Source of the DNA: Cellulomonas avistercoris | Lineage (GTDB): Bacteria > Actinomycetota > Actinomycetes > Actinomycetales > Cellulomonadaceae | DNA: 44,188 bases | NCBI RefSeq assembly: GCF_014836445.1 | Contig: NZ_JACSQV010000003.1 | Location: 155,149-199,336 of the forward strand | Direction: 5' to 3' | Part shown: piece by piece, positions 15,534 to 22,730 of the stretch | How positions within the stretch are numbered: the first letter of the stretch is position 1 | How the letters are laid out: each line of letters starts with the position of its first letter | Notes under the pieces: model-generated | What the model was told of the DNA's origin: nothing | Database searches by the model: none | The model's input: the letters and a program-made list of their open reading frames with translations, nothing else | Translations under genes and position numbers: made by a program

Positions 15534-17174
15534 ATGTCCACGCAGAGCAGCACGCCAGGGTCACGCAAGGCGGCGACCCACGTCCGGGCGGACGGCACGC
15601 ACGCGCCGTCGGCCGACCACGTCAAGCCGCACCCGTACGGAACGCCGGAGGCACGCAACCCTCCGGGCCACTCCGGGCCCGCGATCGGGGCGCCGGCGGC
15701 GAGCGCGACCGTCGCCATGTCGGTCAGCCAGCTCGCGATGCTCACCGTCGTCGTGGTGGCGTCGTTGCGGTCGTTGCCCGCGATGTCGCTCTACGGGCTG
15801 GGTTCCGTGACCCTCTTCATCATCCCGGCGATCGTGTTCCTCCTGCCGACAGCGCTCGTCGCGGCCGAGCTCGCGACCGGGTGGAAGGGCGGGGTGTTCA
15901 CCTGGGTGCGTGAGGCGTTCGGGGACCGGTTGGGGTTCGTGGCGATCTGGCTGCAGTGGATCCAGAACGTCGTCTGGTACCCCACGCAGATCGCGTTCAT
16001 CGCGGCGAGCCTGTCGTTCGTCGTCGGTGACCAGGGGCTCTCGAACAACGGGTTCTACACCGCGGTCGTCATCCTGGTCCTGTACTGGGGGTCGACGGCC
16101 ATCACGCTCGCCGGTGGCAACCTGTTCGCCAAGGTCGGGTCGTGGAGCGGGATCCTCGGGACGCTGCTCCCGGCCGCCCTGCTCGTCATCTTCGGCGTGA
16201 TCTGGCTCGCCACCGGGGAGCGGTCGGACACGCCGCTCGAGGCGTCGGCCGTCATCCCGCCCTGGACGGGCCTCGCCTCGATCGTGCTGATCGTCTCGAA
16301 CGTCCTGGCGTACGCGGGCATGGAGGTCAACGCGGTGCACGCCAACGACCTGAAGAACCCCGGCAAGGGGTTCCCGCGGGCCATCGCGATCTCGACGGTG
16401 CTGATCCTGCTGGTGCTGATCCTTCCCACCATCGCGATCAGCCTCGCGGTGCCGAAGAGCAAGCTCGGTCTGACCAACGGGATCAACCTGGCGTTCCAGG
16501 AGTTCTTCGACCACTGGGGCATGGACTGGGGGACCGCGGCGATCTCGTTGCTCATCGCGCTGGGCGCCTTCGCCTCGGTGGTCACGTGGATCGCCGGCCC
16601 GTCGCGCGGTCTGCTCGCGGCCGCGCGCACCGGTCTGCTGCCGCCCGCTCTGCAGCGCCGCAACAAGGCGGGGGTCCAGGTCGGCATCCTCGCCGTGCAG
16701 GGTGTGATCGTGACGCTGCTCGCGCTGCTCTTCGTCCTGGTGCCGAACGGGAACACGGCGTTCATCGCGCTCGTCGACATGGCGGCCGCGCTGTACCTCG
16801 TGATGTACATCCTGATGTTCGCCGCGGCGATCCGGCTGCGGCGCACCAAGCCGGACGTCGTGCGGACGTACCGGACGCCGGCGATGAACTTCGTCGCGGG
16901 CGTCGGGCTGGTGGCGTGCGTCGCCGCCTTCGTGCTGGCGTTCGTCCGGCCGTCCGGCTTCACGGGCCTGTCGGAGACGGGGTACCCGCTCGTCGTGGCG
17001 GTGGTCGTCATCGTGCTCGGCGGGCCCCCGCTGCTCTTCTACGCGTTCCGACGTCCGACGTGGGACCGCCGTTCCGAGGAGGAGAAGGCGAGCGCCGACG
17101 TCGTGCTCGTCAACCCGCCGCCCGCCTCACCCGCACCGACCACGAGGACCGCGGCGCCCGGGGAGACGGGATAG
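15534..17174 (+). CDS. gadC: glutamate:GABA antiporter (APC family)
   Basis: Predicted exchanger that imports glutamate and exports GABA, partner of GadB. The 546 residues contain about twelve membrane helices. The first helix region ends in VASLRSLPAMSLYGLGSVTL, which matches GadC/YbeC-type APC transporters. Later blocks include WVREAFGDRLGFVAIWLQWI and VLAYAGMEVNAVHANDLKNPGKGFPRA. The 60-residue hydrophilic N-terminal extension and the polar C-tail (EEEKASADVVLVNPPP) are on the cytoplasmic side; whether the tail acts as the pH-sensitive C-plug of E. coli GadC is unknown. The ATG at 15534 is preceded by GGGGGAGAG. Co-transcribed with gadB. Confidence 0.92.
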   Translation: MSTQSSTPGSRKAATHVRADGTHAPSADHVKPHPYGTPEARNPPGHSGPAIGAPAASATVAMSVSQLAMLTVVVVASLRSLPAMSLYGLGSVTLFIIPAIVFLLPTALVAAELATGWKGGVFTWVREAFGDRLGFVAIWLQWIQNVVWYPTQIAFIAASLSFVVGDQGLSNNGFYTAVVILVLYWGSTAITLAGGNLFAKVGSWSGILGTLLPAALLVIFGVIWLATGERSDTPLEASAVIPPWTGLASIVLIVSNVLAYAGMEVNAVHANDLKNPGKGFPRAIAISTVLILLVLILPTIAISLAVPKSKLGLTNGINLAFQEFFDHWGMDWGTAAISLLIALGAFASVVTWIAGPSRGLLAAARTGLLPPALQRRNKAGVQVGILAVQGVIVTLLALLFVLVPNGNTAFIALVDMAAALYLVMYILMFAAAIRLRRTKPDVVRTYRTPAMNFVAGVGLVACVAAFVLAFVRPSGFTGLSETGYPLVVAVVVIVLGGPPLLFYAFRRPTWDRRSEEEKASADVVLVNPPPASPAPTTRTAAPGETG

Positions 17175-17232
17175 GTCACAGGTGCGCCGGCACGTGCGGC
17201 CCCCGGGTTCCGTTCGTGCCACCTCCCGTCGC

Positions 17233-17264
17233 AAGGCCGTCGCCCCTCACGGGGCGGCGGCCTT
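17233..17264. terminator. bidirectional terminator, overlapping the end of the methyltransferase gene
   Basis: A 14-bp stem pairs 17233-17246 with 17251-17264 (one T-G pair) around TCAC. It lies 58 nt after gadC. The loop contains the stop codon of the convergent methyltransferase gene and the right arm is its last codons (KAAAP). Confidence 0.8.
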
Positions 17265-18017
17265 CGTCGTGTCCGCACCTGCGACGGTGCCGCGGCGGTA
17301 GACCGAGACGTGCGAGCCGGAGTCGGCGGTGAACGGCGCGCCCGTCCAGTCGGCGTGCCGGCTCTCGAGACCGAGGCCCGCGAGCCTGGCCATGAGGTCG
17401 AGCTCGGCGGGCCAGACGTACCGGTGCGGGCTGCGCCCGACGGTCGCGGTGCCGTCGTCCTGGTACCGCACGTGGTGCGACACGACGCGCTGGCGCAGCA
17501 CGTCGTACGTGTCGAGCCCGAGGTAGCCGGGCTCGTCGCGCCACACGGTCGCGGTCGCGCCCGGGGGCAGCGAGCGCAACTCGGGCACCCACAGCTCGAC
17601 GACGAAGCGTCCGCCCGGGGCCAGGTGACGGGCGGCGTTGCGGAAGCACGCGACCTGCTCGTCCTGCGTCAGCAGGTTCGAGATGGTGTTGAAGACGAGG
17701 TAGACGAGCGTGAACGCGCCCGGCGCCCGGACCTGCGCCATGTCGCCCATGACCACCGGGATCGTCGCCTCGTCCACCTTGGTGCGCAGCTGCGCCACCA
17801 TGGCCGCCGACAGCTCGACGCCCGTCACGGGCACACCGCTGCGGGCCAGCGGCACGGCGACCCGTCCGGTGCCGATCGCGAGCTCGAGGGCCGATCCGCC
17901 GGCCGCCAGCTCGGCCAGCCGCTCGACCGTGGGGCCCAGGACCTCGGGGGCGAACATGCCCGTGCCGGGGGTGTCGTACGCGCGAGCGACGGACTCGCCC
18001 CACAGGTCGTCGGTCAT
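17247..18017 (-). CDS. class I SAM-dependent methyltransferase
   Basis: A 256-residue Rossmann-fold methyltransferase; substrate unknown. Motif I is ALELAIGTGRVAVPLARSG, followed by GVELSAAM (motif II acidic residue), VMGDMAQVR and the post-motif FTLVYLVFNTISNL, typical of the YjhP/Tam-like small-molecule group. Start ATG 18017 (MTDDLWGESVARAYD) has a GGTGGA-like site upstream. The gene converges on gadBC and shares a terminator hairpin with it. It is divergent from the receiver/PIG-L operon across 271 nt; nothing indicates a shared function. Confidence 0.85.
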   Translation of the reverse strand: MTDDLWGESVARAYDTPGTGMFAPEVLGPTVERLAELAAGGSALELAIGTGRVAVPLARSGVPVTGVELSAAMVAQLRTKVDEATIPVVMGDMAQVRAPGAFTLVYLVFNTISNLLTQDEQVACFRNAARHLAPGGRFVVELWVPELRSLPPGATATVWRDEPGYLGLDTYDVLRQRVVSHHVRYQDDGTATVGRSPHRYVWPAELDLMARLAGLGLESRHADWTGAPFTADSGSHVSVYRRGTVAGADTTKAAAP

Positions 18018-18243
18018 GGGTCCACCGTCACGCGCCGGGCATCGACGGTCCACCTGATTGCGCGTCGACGAGGCGCACAGGGCGGTCCCGACCCGCCCAC
18101 GGCGGCCGCGGAGGCGGGCTGTCGTGCATTTCACCCTGTGCCCGGAGGGCGCGCGCACGCGTTCGGGGCCCATTCGCCACGAAGGTCCCTTTCGCCGTCG
18201 ACCGTGGCCCAGGTGCCTGGACCGGGAGGCGGTGGCGGGCACG

Positions 18244-18249
18244 TAGCGT
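18244..18249 (+). promoter_or_regulatory. -10 box (TAGCGT) for the six-gene two-component operon
   Basis: TAGCGT sits 39 nt before the GTG of the first gene, which also has a strong GGGGGAGG ribosome site. The 12-mer at 18241-18252 is repeated exactly upstream of gadB. With five 4-nt gene overlaps downstream, this is probably the only promoter of the operon. Confidence 0.5.
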
Positions 18250-18288
18250 GGGCCGCTGCACTGCTCACGGGGGTGGGGGAGGACAGCA

Positions 18289-19374
18289 GTGACGGACGCA
18301 AGGACCAGGGTGCTGGTCGTCGAGGACGACGCCGACACGGCGGGATTCGTCCGCACGGTGCTGGAACGACGCGGCGGCATGGACGTGGTCCTGGCCGGTG
18401 ACGCGATGTCCGCGCTCGCGGAGGTCGCCCGCCAGGCACCGGACGTGATCCTCACGGACATCCAGATGCCCGGCATGTCGGGGCTCGAGCTGCTGGGCGA
18501 GCTGCGGTCGCGCGCGCCGGGGGTCCCGGTCGCGGTGATGACGGCGTTCGCGTCCGTCGACTACGCGGTCGAGGCGCTGCGGCGCAACGCCGACGAGTTC
18601 CTCGTCAAGCCGGTCGCGGCGGCCACCCTCCTCGACCGGGTGACCGCGCTCGCGGCCGAGGGTCAGGCGCGCCGCGCCGCGGCCGGCAGGCGCGACGTCG
18701 TGCTCGCGATCGGGGCGCACCCGGACGACGTCGAGATCGGCGTCGGTGCGACGCTCGCGTCGCACCGCGCCGCCGGCGACCAGGTCGTCATCCTGACGAT
18801 GTCGGGCGGTGCGGTGGGCGGTGACACGCAGGCCCGTCGTCACGAGGCGCTGGCCGCGGCCGCCGTCATCGGCGCGCGCCTGTACCTGCACGACTTCGAG
18901 GACACGCGCATGGACCCCGCGTCGGGCCTCATCACGGTCATCGAGGAGACGGTGCGCGAGCTGTCGCCGACCGTCGTCTACACGCACTCCGCGCACGACC
19001 GGCACCAGGACCACCGCGCGGTGCACGAGGCCGCGATGGTCGCGACGCGCCGCGTGCCGTCCCTCGCGTGCTTCCAGAGCCCGTCGAGCACCGTCGACTT
19101 CCGGCCCACGCGCTTCGTGCCCGTGGACGGGTTCGTCGAGACCAAGCTTGAGATGCTGGCGGCGTTCACGTCGCAGTCGCACCGCGACTACATGGAGCCC
19201 GACGCGGTGCGGGCGAGCGCCCGGTACTGGTCCCGCTTCGGGTCCGGACGCTTCGCGGAGCCGCTCGAGACCGTGCGGGCGTCGGCGATGCTGTCCGGTC
19301 AGGTGGCCGTGCCCGCGGTGGCCGACGCGCCCCCCGCACTGCCCGCACAGCGCCCAGGAGAGGTGTCCGCATGA
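18289..19374 (+). CDS. response-regulator receiver domain fused to PIG-L/LmbE deacetylase
   Basis: A 361-residue fusion. Residues 1-125 are a CheY-like receiver: acidic pair in VVEDDAD (E12-D14), phosphoacceptor D57 in ILTDIQMPG, T85 and K107 in LVKP. All residues needed for phosphorylation are present. Residues 136 to about 330 are a PIG-L deacetylase: zinc motif AHPDD (143-147) and the second motif HQDH (239-242). This family removes N-acetyl groups from GlcNAc-containing molecules, as MshB and GlcNAc-PI deacetylases do. No DNA-binding domain exists, so phosphorylation probably gates deacetylation directly. GTG start with GGGGGAGG upstream. First gene of an operon that ends in a histidine kinase, the likely phosphodonor. 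Confidence 0.9.
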   Translation: MTDARTRVLVVEDDADTAGFVRTVLERRGGMDVVLAGDAMSALAEVARQAPDVILTDIQMPGMSGLELLGELRSRAPGVPVAVMTAFASVDYAVEALRRNADEFLVKPVAAATLLDRVTALAAEGQARRAAAGRRDVVLAIGAHPDDVEIGVGATLASHRAAGDQVVILTMSGGAVGGDTQARRHEALAAAAVIGARLYLHDFEDTRMDPASGLITVIEETVRELSPTVVYTHSAHDRHQDHRAVHEAAMVATRRVPSLACFQSPSSTVDFRPTRFVPVDGFVETKLEMLAAFTSQSHRDYMEPDAVRASARYWSRFGSGRFAEPLETVRASAMLSGQVAVPAVADAPPALPAQRPGEVSA

Positions 19375-20339
19375 CCCGCGTGCTCGTGACCGGAGCCGGT
19401 GGCCCGGCCGGCGTGGCAGTGATCCGCTCGCTGCTGCGGCGCGGCGACGTGGAGGTGTTCGCCGCCGACATGGACCGCTGGGCGAGCGCCCTGTACCTGG
19501 TGCCGGCGGGCAACCGTCGCCTCGTCCCCGCGGGCCGTGCGGACGAGTTCGTGGCCACCGTCCGGGGGCTGTGCGCGCGCGACCGCATCGACGTGCTGAT
19601 CCCGACGGTCGACGTCGAGCTGCCGCGCCTCGCGGCGGTCCGGGACGACCTCGCGGCGGCGGGGACGCGGCTCGCGTCGCCGTCGCTGCGGACCCTCGAC
19701 ACGTGCCTCGACAAGCTCGCGCTCGCGCACGCCTGCACGGGTCTGGTGCGCGTGCCGCGCACCGAGCTGCTCGGCACGCCGCAGGCGCTGTCCGGCTGGG
19801 ACTTCCCGGTCATCGTCAAGCCGCGACGCGGTGCGGGGTCGCGCGGCGTGCGCACCGTGGCGTCGGCGAGCGAGCTCGACGTGGTGTACGACGACGAGGA
19901 CCTGCTCGTGCAGGAGATGCTGCCCGGCCAGGAGTACTCCGTCGACGTGCTCGCCGACTCCACCGGGCACGTCGTCGCGGCCGTGCCGCGCGCACGCCTG
20001 CGCGTCGACTCCGGGGTCGCCGTCGCGGGGGTGACCGTGCACGACGAGGAGCTCATCGCCACCGCCACGGCCGTCGCGCGGGCCGTCGGCCTGACGTCCG
20101 TGGCCAACGTGCAGCTCAAGCGCGACGCCGACGGGGTCCCGGCGCTGCTGGAGGTGAACCCGCGGTTCCCCGGCGCGCTGCCCCTGACGATCGCCGCAGG
20201 CGTCGACATGCCCTCGCTCGTGCTCGACGACGTGCTGGGCCGTGACGTGCCGCGCCACCTCGACTTCGTCGAGATCGCCAACGTGCGGTACCTGGAGGAC
20301 GTGTTCCTGCCGGTCTCCGACGTGCTCGCCGAGACGTGA
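19371..20339 (+). CDS. ATP-grasp ligase-type enzyme
   Basis: A 322-residue ATP-grasp protein resembling one ATP-binding half of carbamoyl-phosphate synthase. The N-terminal Rossmann-like pre-ATP-grasp domain starts VLVTGAGGPAGVAVIRSLL. ATP contacts are K150 in FPVIVKPRRGAGSRGV and the QEMLPGQEYS block; the magnesium ligands are E261 and N263 in EVNPRFPG. Such enzymes join a carboxylate to an amine or thiol via an acylphosphate. The substrate is unknown. It overlaps the receiver/deacetylase gene by 4 nt (ATGA). An attractive inference is that it acylates the amine exposed by that deacetylase, but nothing in the sequence proves it. Confidence 0.85.
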   Translation: MTRVLVTGAGGPAGVAVIRSLLRRGDVEVFAADMDRWASALYLVPAGNRRLVPAGRADEFVATVRGLCARDRIDVLIPTVDVELPRLAAVRDDLAAAGTRLASPSLRTLDTCLDKLALAHACTGLVRVPRTELLGTPQALSGWDFPVIVKPRRGAGSRGVRTVASASELDVVYDDEDLLVQEMLPGQEYSVDVLADSTGHVVAAVPRARLRVDSGVAVAGVTVHDEELIATATAVARAVGLTSVANVQLKRDADGVPALLEVNPRFPGALPLTIAAGVDMPSLVLDDVLGRDVPRHLDFVEIANVRYLEDVFLPVSDVLAET

Positions 20340-21070
20340 CCGCCGCCACCGGCAGCATGCCGCGCGTGGACGGCGACCACCACGTCCACTCGACCTTCTC
20401 GGACGACGCGGTGAGCACGCTCGCGGAGAACCTCGACGCGGCCCGCCGCGTGGGCCTGCGCGAGATCCGCATGGTCGACCACGTGCGCGTCTCGACCACG
20501 TACGTGCCGGAGATGCTCGCGGCCGTGCGCGCGCTGCCGCCGGTCGACGGACTGGTCGTCCTCACCGGGGTGGAGGCGAAGATCCTCCACGTGTCAGGCG
20601 CGATCGACGCGCCGCCGCAGGTCCTGGCGTCCCTCGGGCGGCCCGACGGTCCCGACCGCGTGCTGCTGGCGGACCACCAGGTGCCCGGCACGGACGGCCC
20701 GTGGAGCCCGTCGACGACGACCCGCCTGCTGGCCGAGGGGCGCGTGACGCCTGCGGACGTGATCGAGCTGGTCGTCACCGGCACAGCCCGGGCCGTCGAG
20801 CGGGCGGGCCGCGCGCAGCTCGCGCACCCGTTCTCGATCCTGCCCAAGGTCGGGCTCACGCAGGACGACGTCCCCGACGCGCTGCTCGACGACCTGGCGC
20901 GCGTGCTCGTCGCCACGGGCACGCCGGTGGAGGTCAACGAGAAGTGGCAGTGCCCGGGCCCGCGGGTCCGCGAGCGGTGGCGCGCCGCGGGCGTCACCCT
21001 GGTCGCGTCCACCGACGCGCACCGTGCGGGCGACGTCGGCGTGTACCGGTGGGTCGGGGCGCAGCCGTGA
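20336..21070 (+). CDS. PHP-domain phosphoesterase
   Basis: A 244-residue PHP metallo-hydrolase. Visible metal motifs: HVH in GDHHVHSTFSDD (residues 16-18), DH in MVDHVRV, the Glu in TGVEAKIL, His in QLAHPFSI, and the terminal STDAHRAG. The family includes histidinol-phosphate phosphatases and nucleases; histidine biosynthesis neighbours are absent, so the substrate is open. In context it may dephosphorylate an intermediate or product of the ATP-grasp/deacetylase pathway. It starts at GTG 20336, overlapping the ATP-grasp stop by 4 nt (GTGA); an internal ATG exists (SMPRVDG) but the overlap pattern favours the GTG. Confidence 0.85.
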   Translation: MTAATGSMPRVDGDHHVHSTFSDDAVSTLAENLDAARRVGLREIRMVDHVRVSTTYVPEMLAAVRALPPVDGLVVLTGVEAKILHVSGAIDAPPQVLASLGRPDGPDRVLLADHQVPGTDGPWSPSTTTRLLAEGRVTPADVIELVVTGTARAVERAGRAQLAHPFSILPKVGLTQDDVPDALLDDLARVLVATGTPVEVNEKWQCPGPRVRERWRAAGVTLVASTDAHRAGDVGVYRWVGAQP

Positions 21071-22554
21071 ACGACGCCACCTGGCACGCCGTGCTCGTGG
21101 CGGTGCTCGTCGCGCTCGTCGCGCTGGGCCTGCTGCCCGCGCTCGGCGGGATCTACCAGTACCTGCTGGTGCCCGTCCACGGGTTCCGCAACCACCTGCG
21201 CCGTGCCGGGCCGTACCTGCCGCGCGTGGCCGTCGTCGTGCCGGCCTGGAACGAGGGCGCGGTGCTCGAGGCCTCGCTCGAGCGGCTCATGCGCCTGCAG
21301 TACCCGGCCGACCGTCTGCGGGTGTTCGTCGTGGACGACGCCAGCACCGACGACACCCCGGACGTGGTGCGCGCCAAGGCGGCCGAGCACCCCGGCCGCA
21401 TCGTGCTGCTGCGACGCGCGCAGGGCGGCCAGGGCAAGGCGCACACCCTCAACCACGGCATCGCGCACCTGCTGACCGACGACTGGATGCAGGCGCTGCT
21501 CATCATGGACGCCGACGTCATCTACCGCCCCGACGCGCTGCGACGCATGACGCGGCACCTCGCCGACGAGCGCGTCGGCGCCGTCACCGCGTACATCCGC
21601 GAGGGCAGCCGGCGGCCGGGCGCGATCGCGCGCTTCATCGGGTACGAGTACGTCACCGCCCAGGCGTGCGCGCGCCGGGCGCAGAACGTCATGGGAGCCG
21701 TCGCGTGCCTGGCCGGCGGCGCGCAGCTGCACTCGCGCGCGAACCTCGAGGCCATCGGAGGACGCATCGACACCTCCACGCTCGCGGAGGACACGTTCAC
21801 GACCTTCCTCACGCAGCTCGACGGGCGCACGGTCGTGTTCGACGGGCACGCGGTCGTCCTCGCCGAGGAGCCGGACTCGGTGCGTGCGCTGTGGAAGCAG
21901 CGGGTGCGGTGGGCGCGCGGCAACGTGCAGATCACCCACCGGTTCCGGCGCGTGTGGTTCCGCCCGTCCCGCACGCACCGGCTGGGGGCGCCCGACTTCG
22001 GCCTCGTCTGGTTCTCCGTCTTCGCGCTGCCCTTCACGCTCGTTGCGGCCAGCGTCGGGCTCGTCGGCCTGTACTTCGCGGCACCCGGCACGGCCGCGGA
22101 GATCTTCGGGCAGCTGTGGTGGTTCGGCATCGGGACGTACGTGTTCATCACCGTCACGACGCTCCTGGTCGACCTGGACACCGCGCGGCGGTCGTGGTTC
22201 GAGGGCCTGCTCTTCCCCGGGGTGGGGGCCCTCGTGCTGGTCGTCGCGTCGGCGGACCCGGGCTTCTGGCAGGTGACCGTGCCGCAGGCGCTCGGGCTGC
22301 GCATGACCACGACCGGCATCGAGGTGTGGACGCTGCTGCTGTACTGCTGGCCGGTCCTGTCGATGGTGCTGTCGCGCGTCGTCCACGACCTCGAGGGCGT
22401 CCCGGTGCTGGGACGGCTCTCGAAGCCGCTGCTCTACCTCGTCGGGTACGGGCCGCTGCTGTGCGCCATCACGCTCCACGCGTACGTCCGGCAGTGGCGC
22501 GGTGCCGCGCAGGTGTGGGACAAGACCGAGAAGACGGGCAAGGTGGTGGGATGA
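21067..22554 (+). CDS. membrane GT2 glycosyltransferase, processive synthase type
   Basis: A 495-residue inner-membrane glycosyltransferase of family GT2. An N-terminal helix (about 8-35) precedes the catalytic domain: VVVPAWNEGAVLEASL, VVDDASTDDT for the nucleotide-sugar, DAD (148-150), TLAEDT with catalytic D242, and QRVRW (278-282). These D,D,D,QxxRW features are those of cellulose, hyaluronan and poly-GlcNAc synthases. About five membrane segments follow. The polymer cannot be read from sequence; the neighbouring GlcNAc-type deacetylase makes an amino-sugar product plausible. No BcsB or PgaA partner is nearby. Starts GTG 21067, overlapping the PHP stop by 4 nt. Confidence 0.9.
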   Translation: MNDATWHAVLVAVLVALVALGLLPALGGIYQYLLVPVHGFRNHLRRAGPYLPRVAVVVPAWNEGAVLEASLERLMRLQYPADRLRVFVVDDASTDDTPDVVRAKAAEHPGRIVLLRRAQGGQGKAHTLNHGIAHLLTDDWMQALLIMDADVIYRPDALRRMTRHLADERVGAVTAYIREGSRRPGAIARFIGYEYVTAQACARRAQNVMGAVACLAGGAQLHSRANLEAIGGRIDTSTLAEDTFTTFLTQLDGRTVVFDGHAVVLAEEPDSVRALWKQRVRWARGNVQITHRFRRVWFRPSRTHRLGAPDFGLVWFSVFALPFTLVAASVGLVGLYFAAPGTAAEIFGQLWWFGIGTYVFITVTTLLVDLDTARRSWFEGLLFPGVGALVLVVASADPGFWQVTVPQALGLRMTTTGIEVWTLLLYCWPVLSMVLSRVVHDLEGVPVLGRLSKPLLYLVGYGPLLCAITLHAYVRQWRGAAQVWDKTEKTGKVVG

Positions 22555-22730
22555 GCGCCCCGGAGCGTCGAGCACGCAGCGGTCCGGCGTGGTGGGCGAC
22601 GCTGTCGGACGCGGCCGCCGCCGACGAGATCGAGAGCAACCGCCGCAGCGAGCGCTTCGTCGCGTTCGCGGGCGTCGCCGGGGCGGTCGTGACGGGTCTC
22701 GTGCTGCTGCTCGTCGCGGTGGCGCGGTGA
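22551..22730 (+). CDS. 59-residue single-pass membrane protein
   Basis: MSAPERRARS begins a basic N-terminal tail, followed by an amphipathic acidic region (SDAAAADEIESNRRSERF) and one membrane helix (AFAGVAGAVVTGLVLLLVAV). It is not recognised as a known family. Reality is supported by position: its ATG overlaps the glycosyltransferase stop (ATGA) and its stop overlaps the kinase GTG (GTGA), in an operon where every junction has this spacing. It may be an accessory subunit of the synthase or a modulator of the kinase; neither is shown. Confidence 0.75.
   Translation: MSAPERRARSGPAWWATLSDAAAADEIESNRRSERFVAFAGVAGAVVTGLVLLLVAVAR

Noticed and set aside
18018..18243. Gene or RNA in the gap between the methyltransferase gene and the operon
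   Set aside because: No frame with a start signal or stable structure beyond a weak CGAAGG/CTTTCG near-palindrome was seen.
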